Positions 48,801 to 57,410 of a DNA stretch of 64,000 nucleotides are shown one piece after another. The stretch spans positions 1,728,001 to 1,792,000 of the forward strand of contig CAUEEP010000743.1 of assembly GCA_958450365.1 (NCBI GenBank). The letters run 5' to 3'. Source of the stretch: Mesorhabditis belari (lineage: Eukaryota > Nematoda > Chromadorea > Rhabditida > Rhabditidae). Made by a program: the position numbers and the translations under genes. The stretch's first letter is position 1; every line of letters starts with the position of its first letter. The notes beneath the pieces were generated by a model that made no database searches, was not told the origin of the DNA, and worked only from the letters and a program-made list of their open reading frames with translations.

Positions 48801-49819
48801 CAGAGTTCAATCAACGCGACGAGTCTATTTCCGGGATTTTGTGAAGGTTAATCATTGTGAAGGTTAATTTATGTTCATTTTTTGTTCTAGGTGTTATCTC
48901 ATTTTCGACCAATCAACAAAAACAAGCCGCATCCATGGAACAGTCGTGAGGCAAAGCTGCGATGTGAGAAAATCGAGAAAAATCCACGAATCTTTTGAAA
49001 TATAGTCGTTTCTTGTTTATTCAAGGAGAAATTTTTCAGTTGCATTCACGATGTACGATCTCAACAAAAGTGGAACGATTACAAAAGATGAGTTCAGAGA
49101 TATTCTTCAGGTATTGTGAACTTTAAGCGAACTGATGAGACCGGTTGAAAAGAAATTTCGTAGAAAAAGTTTGCACAATGATTTCTCGAATTTCTCAAAA
49201 AAATCTCATTAATTCTTTTCAAATTTTTTTCAAGAAACTTGACTATATTTCAAAAGATTTCTGATAAAAAAAATGGGTTAAAGGGCTGGGTTAAAGGTGA
49301 AAAATAAGAGATTTCTTTAGTTGAAAATAACTTGCTCACTTTTTGAGTGATCAGCTTTTAGACAAAGTTCTTTAATGGGTTAATGGATAGGTAAATTCTT
49401 ATTTAAAACCGAAAATAAAGTACAGTAAAACGTCGATTTAACGATTTAACGATTCAGGATTCTTCATCGTTAAATCGTACGTCTTTATATGGTAAATAGC
49501 TTTAAAGGGATCAAAAAATCGTTAAATCGAGGTTTAACTCAACTTAAAACAGGCGAAATTTGCAAAACAAAACAAAACAAAACAAAATTCGTTTGATTTC
49601 TTTAGATGATGATTGGCGCAAATGTGCCGATGGAACAAGTGAACTCGATTGCTGATCGAACGATGCGAGAAGCTGACCGAGACGGTGATGGATGCATCAC
49701 TTTCAATGAGTTTTGCAATGTAAATCCCCAAAAAAAATTCTTTACAAACGATTTATTTCATTCAGGCAATGGAGAAAACGGATATCGAGCAAAAGATGAG
49801 CTTCCGCTTTTTGACATAA
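45829..49819 (+). CDS. pbo-1: CHP1-type calcineurin B homologous EF-hand protein
   Basis: Eight exons (45829-45892, 46590-46702, 46919-46977, 48804-48846, 48891-48963, 49040-49110, 49606-49719, 49766-49819) join in phase to 195 residues, the usual CHP length. The N-terminus MGSGASSLNEFEVEKLA has the Gly2/Ser context for myristoylation. Next come LTLYKRFTALAKHRDRTTNE (degenerate EF1), LQLNPLGRRIIDAFFADAE (matches the family text NPLGDRIINAFF), VYFRDFVKVLSHFRP, then EF3 with loop DLNKSGTITKDE, IADRTMREADRDGDGCITFN (EF4 loop DRDGDGCITFNE) and EQKMSFRFLT stop. EF3 and EF4 keep all calcium ligands; EF1 and EF2 do not. CHP proteins are obligate partners of Na+/H+ exchangers. In worms pbo-1 and chpf-1 are such genes; I cannot tell which is the orthologue. 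Intron 3 is 1.8 kb and full of MITEs. Confidence 0.92.
46143..46520. repeat. 79-bp tandem repeat in CHP intron 1
   Basis: The motif AGAAAGATAAATGC occurs at 46221, 46300 and 46379, exactly 79 bp apart, and a fourth time at 46471 after a 13-bp insertion. Each unit reads roughly GGGTTTAAAATAATAAAACT, the motif, then GAAATYAAAAAGAATTGAAG. The array is AT-rich and lies just before exon 2. Confidence 0.9.
47694..47956. mobile_element. MITE, TACCGTAAATACTGTAATAG type, copy 1
   Basis: TACCGTAAATACTGTAATAG at the left and CTATTACAGTATTTACGGTA at the right are perfect inverses. The next blocks (TACCCCACCGCCC with GGGTGGGGTA) pair too. About 263 bp in CHP intron 3. A second copy follows at 48051. Confidence 0.9.
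48051..48283. mobile_element. MITE, same family, copy 2 with inner palindrome
   Basis: It shares CTGTAATAGTACCCCACCCG at the left and GTACTATTGCAGTATTTACGGTA at the right with 47694-47956, and the block GTGTCGAGAAAAACTCGTTC. The outermost left bases TACCGTAAATA are missing. Its interior is a hairpin: GGTATCAAAAAATAGC and GCTATTTTTTGATACC, flanked by GCGCGCTTA and TAAGCGCGC. Confidence 0.85.
48752..48770. mobile_element. Solo mariner-like terminal repeat
   Basis: CTTATGCATCAACCTAATA matches the right end of the 42911-43433 element. No partner end was found nearby. It lies about 35 bp before CHP exon 4. Confidence 0.6.
49431..49540. mobile_element. Pogo-like terminal repeats in CHP intron 6
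   Basis: CAGTAAAACGTCGATTTAACG at the left and CGTTAAATCGAGGTTTAA at the right are inverted. CAGT plus CGATTTAACGA is the terminal style of pogo/Tigger-type DNA transposons. A second copy of the inner motif (ATCGTTAAATCGTACG) lies within. About 110 bp, without coding capacity; the last bases of the right end are missing. Confidence 0.65.
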
Positions 49820-49931
49820 ACTTTTTTTGCGAAAGAGTGTTTGAATAAAGAAATTTTGGATTGCTTGTGGGTACCAGTAGAAGAAGATCAAATCAAATCA
49901 AAATTGTGCAAAAGGAATTTGAGAAGTAGAT

Positions 49932-50714
49932 TTACGGTAAAGATTGCGAAGATAAAGAGTATTGATTCGCGAGATTCGTGAAGAAAATGAAAGGAGAATA
50001 GAGGGGAGTGTTGAGCGATGGGATGGCAAATGGTAGCAATGGGAATGGAGTCGGATTTTGAAGAGCGCCAAGCTGCGCCCCACTCATCGGTACCATTGTT
50101 GCACGTTTGGGTGATGGAGAAAGCGATTCGCTTGGTGATCCACCACATCTAATGTTGTAAATAGTTAGTTGCAAATAGTTATGCAAACAGTACTTTGTAA
50201 AAAAAAAACTTTTTCATTATAGCAAATAATGGGCAAAACTTAAGGTGTGAAAACTTTCACAGTAAGGCTTAAAAAGATTTACCTCTTCGGAGCACAGGCG
50301 CCACCATCGCGGAAGCCTTTCGCAAAGGGATTATGCTCAATCTGAAAGTATTTCCATTGTTAAACTTTGCTTTTTTTTAATTTCACCTTTAGATTTGTAA
50401 TTGTGTGATTCTGGTAGGCGGTTACGGCGATAAACTCTGTACATTTCAATCGAAGTGTAATCTCCTCATAGGTAGGGCGAACTGATGCGAACTGAAATTG
50501 GAAAACTGTTTAGCTGAAGAAGTGAAGGAATTGTTTAGTAAATTTTTTAGTTGAAGAAGTAAAGGAATTGACAAGAAAAGGTAGATTTCCAGAGAAAGGA
50601 TTGAACCCTCGACCTTTTGCTTTCAATGCTTTTCGACCTTTTACTCTAACCACTCAGCTATCCGGTCCTTAGCTTGCCAAGAGAAAAAGGGAAAGACAAA
50701 GGGGAAGAAAAAAA

Positions 50715-50745
<31 letters not shown>

Positions 50746-53700
50746 GGAAAGAAAGAAGGAAAGAAAGAAGGAAAGACAAGGAGGAAGAAGAAAGAAAGAA
50801 AGAAGGAAATATGCAGCTCCTCAAAACCAAAGTAATTTCAATTAATCCATAAATGAAAGTATATGGATGCTTTTTACTTTATTCGTTTATTCTACAAGTA
50901 CAATGTTGAATGTACAAATGTACAATGTATTCTACAAGTACAACATTTAGTTGATACATATTTTAAATTGTTGGTATCTTCAAATTACTCATGATTTCTT
51001 TATTTTGCCGATCTGTCAAGGTTATCCCATTTCTGTATATGCAAATCAACATACCATGATCCCATCTTGCGTCGGCGGGAGCTTGTAAATGGTGAGCACG
51101 GGGACAAATTTGTGCATGGAGAGGAGAAAGATCTGAAAAGGGATCTCTTTTCTTCTTCTTCTTTATTCTCTCTTTTGCAATTCTTTTTGTGATTTATTAT
51201 GTTGCCGTCGATTGATATATCGTCAGTGGTTGCGCATTTTTGAGATAAAGAAAAGGAGGAACGCTCCGACATTTACAATAGGGCATTTGCCCGGCGTGAG
51301 CTGTTTATCTCCCGTTATCGCTACCCTCATCTCTTCATCTCAAAAAGATTACGGTAGTCAGAAGAGAGTCAAGACAAGAACCCCATTCTTTTCCTATTCA
51401 ACTGATCCTTATCCACACCACTGCAGCGTCAATTTGTTGCCCCGTGACGAGATGGGAAAGTCTTTGTGTTTAGAGATAAAGAAACGTTCATCTCAATCGA
51501 TCAAGTGATAATTGTGCCCCTTTAAGCGATTTGCCGTTGGCTTTCTCAATCGGCGTCTGAGTTTTGAAAGGAAATAATTGAAAAAGAAAAACGCTTGAGG
51601 GAATAATCGTTGTTTTGATTAGTTTGATTGATTGAACTTACGTGTTTCGGATTGCAATCCTGTGGATTGTTCGTGATTTTCACATTCTCGAAATTGATTG
51701 GCGCGCGCATCCAGTGAGCCCCAGGCATTGGGCCGTCATTATGGTGCACTTGCTTTTCCTGAATTGATGAATTGATGATTTCAAAAATCTTCTAGCTTTC
51801 AATGCTCTTGTAGCTTAATGGTGGTTTTTGGGCATGAGGAGGGGGGGGGGTAGATACAGTACTGGACAATGAAATATCATATTTGAAAAACTATCGTCAC
51901 TTTTGCGCGCGCTGAAATGCGTCAAAAAATACGGTATTTCTAAATATTAATATTACCATTGTGTAGCCCTTGAAAAGAGCTTTCAGAAAATGTAGAACAC
52001 TAATAGTTTAAACTCAAAGACAAGGGAGTTACAGAGGCGGGAAAGTGACGATCTTTTTTCAAATATGATATTTCATTGTCCAGTGCTGTACCTATCTTGA
52101 CTTTGACCCTAATTTTCTATATGTTTTTATCGGTAAGTCTACAAAACAGATTCTAGATTTCTTGAGTCAAATTTAATGTAGATTCTAATAAAAGAAACCA
52201 GGAGTTGATTGGGTTCCTAGACCTGGAGTTATGAAGCATGAGCGAGTAATGGAGTACAGAGTCCTAGAATCAAGAGAGAAAATGGCTCAAGTCTGATTGC
52301 ATTTTTCTCTCAGATCTGCTATTTAAGTAACACAATGATTTAACGGGATGTAGAAGGAGAATAAATAATTATGGAAAGAAAAGTACTACCAAATTTGGGA
52401 CCAAGACTTCTCAGGGATTTGGGCATAGTCACGGTCAAGGCGGGTAACTCGGCTCAGCTGCTTCCCGTCCCTTTCCGTTTACACAATTCGACAACAAGCC
52501 CCTTATGTCAGATGGGTTTGCCAGATCGCGAGCGATTACCTGGCAGTACAAAGAACACATCGTCATTCATTTATGGATTTTTCTTTCGCTTTGTAGATGT
52601 CATAAAAAGAAGCTATTGAGCTTTAAATTTGTACCCAGGGGTTTTCATGGTCGGGGAATCGTTGGAATTATTCATTTTAAAGCTAACCTTTAGTTTTCTC
52701 ATAAAATTCACCTGAAATCCGGGATCTCCTCGACCAGCAGGCACCCATTCACCACATTGGAACTTGTATCTAAAAATTTTGTGTTTGTTTAAATATTTTT
52801 TTGATACTATGTGATCTCCCACAGTGTGCCGGGACCCCAAATCTGATAGTATAGGCTATGTGTGGAAAGTGAGGGGAAGATCGGCGTGAAGGACCCCCTA
52901 CTTCTCGCTGTTGGTGGTGAGCCCAAGTGGTGAAGCGGATGATAAGAGAAACGATGGGGAGAAAGGAAAGGGGGGAGAGGCCGATCATCTCTTACTATTC
53001 CCCCTCCCCCGTCCTATTCCGACCGTCTGCTCTCGATCAAAGCCCTGCCGCGTCGACTCGATCATCTCCGAAATCCGGACACTTGGTCATTACATAACGT
53101 TCAGCTCCATAAAAACTTTGAAAAGTAACGGGTCAAAGCAAAAATATATCTGTCAAGAGTTGTTTAATAAACTCCTTTGAATCTAGTGCTTTGCCTGGAG
53201 CTGATCTATTGGTAAGAGCTCTTGAAAGTATCAAGAGCCTATCACAAATCGTATTCACCCAGTGGCAATTGAATCGACTCAAATAAGCGATCAGTGGGTA
53301 AACAGTGGGACAATGAATGACCCCGATAATTGTTTCTCTTACTCTTACAGTTTATAATCTGCTTAACTAACCGATTATCGTCAACGCGAACGATTTTGAG
53401 AGTCAGCAGATAGCAAGCATCCTCGTCCATTCCTTCGATCAAATACTCCAATTTTGGGAACATTTTCCTGGAATTGAGGGTTTAGAATATCAAAACAAAT
53501 ATCAAAACATTGATATTTGTTATTTCACATTAAAGAAACAAAAAAAATAGCTTGAACTAAAGATCAAACCTTCCACTTTTTGTAACGACCATTTCGGTGG
53601 TGACGGTGTGAAATTTCTCCCATAAATTTTGATTTGAGAGTCGCACTTTCACTTTAGAAACCTCCTAAAATAAGATAAGATTATTCGTCAACTCCTTAAA

Positions 53701-54460
53701 ATACTATTTTCAAAATCTAGCCATCCTAGATCAATTGATCCATCCTAGATCAATGTAATAGATCAATTGCAATAAAGAAATCCCAAAGCTAGTTTCCTCT
53801 AATTATTTAGTATTTAGTCTAGATTGGGTATTCAGTCTAGATTAGCTCGATTTTCAAAATCTAGCCATCCTTTTTTGAATGTAATAGATCAATTGCAATA
53901 AAGAAACCCCAAAGCTAGTTTCCTCTAAAATTCCCGATCAAGAAAGAGGCTTGATTTGAAGTTTTGTGATCAGAAAAGTCGTTTTGAAAGGAGAAGAAGA
54001 AAGGAAAGAAAAAAAAACCCTCGCATCTATTTGCTTTCTTTCGATTTCCACCCATTATTGCCCTATTAGCGGAGTCGTTTTGCGCTACACGCGTTTTTAC
54101 GTGCTCCTGCTCTCCCTTCGCAACATTCATCCTCCCCCCAACTCAAAACCATTTTTAAAATCAATATCGATCAAAAAAGCTTGATATTTAGCTGATATTT
54201 AGCTGATATCTTTTTACAAAAAAAAGAATATTAGATCTTTCTGTAAACAATAAAAAAATAAAAAGAAACGAGTGGTAGAGTTGTTAGCAAAAGTTTGATC
54301 TGATAAATTTGATACTTTTTAAACAAAAGAACTTCATTAAACTTTGATATAATGATTCATTATTGAAAAAATTAACCAAATAAACAATTTAAACAAAATC
54401 AAATCCTACCTTGCTTGTTTGGGGCTCTTGTTTCTGCTCGTCTTTCAGTGTTGGCTGCAT
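49932..54460 (-). CDS. T-box transcription factor
   Basis: Eight exons (54460-54410, 53664-53570, 53467-53372, 52769-52712, 51758-51642, 50491-50387, 50341-50283, 50148-49932) join in phase to about 265 residues. The T-box occupies about residues 19-195: VSKVKVRLSNQNLWEKFHTV, then TTEMVVTKSGRKMFPKLEYL (the family's TKxGRRMFP), YKFQCGEWVPAGRGDPGF, MPGAHWMRAPINFENVKITN, TEFIAVTAYQNHTITNLKIE and HNPFAKGFRDGGACAPKR. These make a sequence-specific DNA-binding domain acting in the nucleus. The block before FIAVTAYQN (SVRPTYEEITLRL) is unlike the usual HKYQPRVHI text, suggesting a fast-evolving nematode-specific member. The C-terminal tail is short. The start is the first ATG in the open frame; the frame is open about 230 bp further upstream without ATG, so the 5' end may be longer. 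The orthologue cannot be named. Confidence 0.88.
50587..50668 (-). repeat. tRNA-like sequence, possible SINE head, in a T-box intron
   Basis: On the minus strand ACCGGATAGCTGAGTGG and TTAGAG form a D-arm/box A, and GGGTTCAATCC is a box B in a paired T-arm (GAGGG with CTTTC). The acceptor arms pair over five of seven positions. The anticodon region is oversized and does not fold properly. A CTTT tract of about 100 bp lies directly upstream on the minus strand, as for the related sequence at 24957. Confidence 0.6.
50700..50810. repeat. GAAA-type microsatellite
   Basis: A (GAAA)n/(GGAAA)n tract in the T-box gene intron between exons 5 and 6, directly next to the tRNA-like sequence. Confidence 0.9.
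51855..52090. mobile_element. Tc1-like-end MITE in a T-box intron
   Basis: TACAGTACTGGACAATGAAA and TTTCATTGTCCAGTGCTGTA are inverted, and the match extends through TATCATATTTGAAAAA and CTATCGTCAC/GTGACGATC. The start TA-CAGT-CTGG is in the style of Tc1 ends, and TA is the target. About 236 bp, non-coding. Confidence 0.85.
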
Positions 54461-54592
54461 GTCGAGTAGATTCGAGATTTGGAAAGTCGAATTGACAAGG
54501 CTTTCCTTGAATTCAATTGAGTGAATAGATTGATCCAGGATTTCACTACTTGTTGCAAGTGAGAGTTCTTCTCGACTGTTCGTCGCAATCAC

Positions 54593-55055
54593 GGTAGCTT
54601 GTGAAGAGAGGATCTCGATGATCCATTCAAAAGAGAGGAAACGATGTCCAGCACCGCCCCTTTCTCTCCCTCAATATCCTTTCTTTATCCAATCGCCGTT
54701 TACTATCCAAATCTCTTCTTTCTTGACTTTATGATGGGTTGTTGATAAAGAGGAACGACAAGACGTGTGATTTGCACCTATGGGCACGAAAGACCAGTGG
54801 CTCATTCAAATTGGCGGTGTCATCAAACAATGAATCAAAGTGTTAAAGCCGGAAGTGTTGCCGAAATTTTGATGATAAGATTATTTGATATTTAAAATAT
54901 AATTGAACTTAAAGAGAGTTCAATTATATTTAGGGAAACCTTTGATGGAGAAAGGGAAATATTGTGATAAACCTTGTGATAAATCTTTGATCTTTTTAAC
55001 AAAGATTTCAACTCAAAATCGAAGCTCAAAATGGCTTACTTGGAGGTATATCGAA
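54593..55055. other. 5' flank of the T-box gene, nothing recognised
   Basis: No gene is supported. This stretch should contain the T-box gene promoter and possibly a first exon. An AATATAATTGAACT / AGTTCAATTATATT hairpin lies at about 54896-54932. Confidence 0.4.
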
Positions 55056-55595
55056 TACCGTATTCTCTCTAATAATAGTGCACTCTTTAATAGTAGTGCA
55101 CTCTCTAATAGTAGTGCACTCTCTAATAGTATTGCGGTCCAGGAGAGGGTTGAAAAAAAAATAGTAGTGCACCCCCGAAAATTTGAATTTCTGTTTGCTT
55201 CTTTTTCATCTAAACCTTTTTGACTTTATGTTTATGTGACATTCTAAAGCTATTCAAGCAAGCAAAAGTGAGGCTTTTTTTTTTATTCATTTATTAACTA
55301 TTCTTCACATGAAAAAGTTAGCAAAAAATCTAAAATTGTTGTGCAAAGTGCAAAAACATCTTTTTTGTTGTTTGTCAAGACACAAATTGTCAACTCGCCG
55401 GCCCACAACTGTATGTCAAAAGGAGCCAAAGGAGTACGTGAAAGAGTTGCAAGAATTTTTGGAACAAATCTTATATCTGTCTTACTTTGGTAAATGATAA
55501 AACTCTTTAATAGTACTGCACTCTCTAATAGTATTGCGGTCCAGGAGGGGGTTCAAAAAATAGTAGTGCGCACTACTATTAGAGAGAATACGGTA
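55056..55595. mobile_element. Large MITE, TACCGTATTCTCTCTAATA type, with amplified ends
   Basis: Ends TACCGTATTCTCTCTAATA and TATTAGAGAGAATACGGTA are inverted. TAATAGTAGTGCACTCTC recurs four times near the left end and again near the right, and GCGGTCCAGGAGRGGGTT occurs at both ends. The inner frame (KKLAKNLKLLCKVQKHLFCC, 55309-55497) may be a relic of coding sequence but matches no transposase I know. About 540 bp. Confidence 0.8.
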
Positions 55596-55713
55596 TATCG
55601 AAATCGAATATATCGAATCGAATATATCGAATCGAACATATCGAATCGAATATATCGAATCGAACATATCGAATCGAATATATCGATTCGAATATATCGA
55701 TTCGAATATATCG
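55596..55713. repeat. 14-bp minisatellite abutting a MITE
   Basis: The unit AATATATCGAATCG repeats about eight times with alternating AACATATCG and AATATATCG variants; the last copies read CGATTCG. It starts directly at the outer edge of the 55056-55595 element. Confidence 0.85.
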
Positions 55714-55887
55714 TAATATCTTAATATATAGAAAAACAATAAGAAATGAATATAGAAAAGTGAAAAGTCTAGAAATCTCAATCAGTTTTAGAGTCAATGA
55801 CAGTTTTACAATGACTTCAATTTACAAGAAAGCCTGAGGCACATTGGTGTCATTTTTAAGAGTTTAAATACGATAAAATTGATTGTA

Positions 55888-55947
55888 GAAATGAATCTCA
55901 GTTAGAAATCAACTTCTTTGATTTGATTTCTAACTGAGATACATTTC
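55888..55947. other. 25-bp stem hairpin
   Basis: GAAATG-A-ATCTCAGTTAGAAATCAA pairs with TTGATTTCTAACTGAGAT-A-CATTTC, with one A/A mismatch and a loop of about 10 bases. It is pre-miRNA-like in stem length, though short for one (about 60 nt in total). Confidence 0.75.
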
Positions 55948-56275
55948 AGAAATCATTTTAATCATCTTTAAATGTTATTCCGTAATACAGGAATGTTCAA
56001 TATCAAGACTTTTAAACTCGCAGGCCATTAGTTTATGAAAAAAAACATCATTAAGAAATTACTGCATAGGAGTTGAAACAAACTCGACTTTCTAGTTTCT
56101 TTATACAGTTTTCTAAATTTGATATTCCAAAAATCGATTCATCGGAACTCGATCACCAAATTTCACGCCAATTATTTGACGATCAGAACGTTTGTTTTGT
56201 TAAGTTTGTTTAACGATCAGAAAATCTTTACTAAAACAGTTAAATAACAGTTAAACAACAGTTAAATAACAATGC

Positions 56276-56622
56276 CCCATGGGAGTGGGACAAATGCGAC
56301 CTTTTTTTTGCGCACCTGGACATTTGCGCACCTTTTTGCTGGAAAGCCAGGCGGCGGGACGAGGAAATACTTCAAAGGGAACGTATGCGTAGATCCGAAT
56401 TTCGACAAACAGCCGCTACAGCAATTTGGGCTAAAAGGCAAAAACTACGCAACAACGCTTTTCCGCAGTTTTTGCCTTTTAGCCCAAATTTGACGTGTCA
56501 GCGAGGTCTGATTTGTCGAAATTCGGAATCTCCGCATACGATTCCCTTATATGGAAGTATTTTCGAAATATTTTCGAAGCTCTACGAAGGCCTTTTCCAA
56601 AAAAGGTGCCCCATGTCCCATT
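56276..56622. mobile_element. MITE, GGGAGTGGGACAAATGCGACC type, diverged copy
   Basis: The left end ATGGGAGTGGGACAAATGCG matches the 43713 element; the right end TGCCCCATGTCCCATT is a decayed inverse. Inside, AATTTGGGCTAAAAGGCAAA and TTTGCCTTTTAGCCCAAATT plus TCCGAATTTCGACAAA and TTTGTCGAAATTCGGA make a strong palindrome. Interior sequence differs from the 43713 copy. Confidence 0.7.
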
Positions 56623-56699
56623 GAAAACAGTTAAATAACAGTTTTCAATGGGACATTAAAAATGTTAGAATCACATTTCGATTTTCGTTCTTTCAAGAA

Positions 56700-56760
56700 A
56701 TTTTAACAAATTTAACAAATTTAACAAATTTAACAAGTTTAACAAGTTTAACAAGAAAGA
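56700..56760. repeat. 10-bp tandem repeat
   Basis: The unit TTTAACAAAT/TTTAACAAGT repeats about six times head to tail. Confidence 0.8.
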
Positions 56761-57182
56761 AAGTATAAGAGTTTATGACAAACTCAATTCATCCACTCAC
56801 TCACTCACTCACACGCGTTTCTAGGCAAGCAAAAGGCAATAAATTTTTGAAAAAAAACGTAACTTAAAGTTGTTAACGTATTGAGCGTTTGGCGTATTGA
56901 TAGGTGTGTTTCCTTTTCAGGATTAAACTTGTACAATTGATCCGCATAAATATTGAACATCCTTTAACGTGTCAATTGTACATGTATAAGTGTTTATTTT
57001 CACCAATATCACTATTCCATAACAATAAAAAGCACCGTATTTGTAATGAAACATAAAAGAATCACTTAATACTTTCGAGTTTCAATTAAAGCATAAGATA
57101 TAGATATTTAAACAATAAATACATAACTGAAATCGTAAAGTGATTTCTTAAAAAATTACCCGTAAAATGAGTGATTTATTTA

Positions 57183-57298
57183 GGAAAAAAGAAAAGAAAG
57201 AAAAGGAAAGAAAAGGAAAGAAAAGGAAAGGAAAGAAAAGAAAAGGAAAGAAAGAAAAGAAAAAAAAAGAAAGAAAAGAAAGAAAAGAAAAGAAAACC
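57183..57298. repeat. GAAA-type microsatellite downstream of teneurin
   Basis: A (AAAGAAAGG)n-type purine tract of about 115 bp, roughly 110 bp beyond the teneurin stop codon. On the minus strand it is a long CTTT pyrimidine tract in the likely 3' UTR or just after it. Confidence 0.85.
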
Positions 57299-57410
57299 TT
57301 ATACAAATTGGTACAAATAAGCAAGAAAAAGGCACTTGAATAGCTGAGAATGCAAGGAACATAAATGATTTTAAAATGACCCGATAAGTGAAAAAAAAGG
57401 AAATAAAGCT

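Noticed and set aside
50587..50668. A functional tRNA gene
   Set aside because: T- and D-arms are tRNA-like, but the acceptor stem is mismatched and the anticodon region does not fold.
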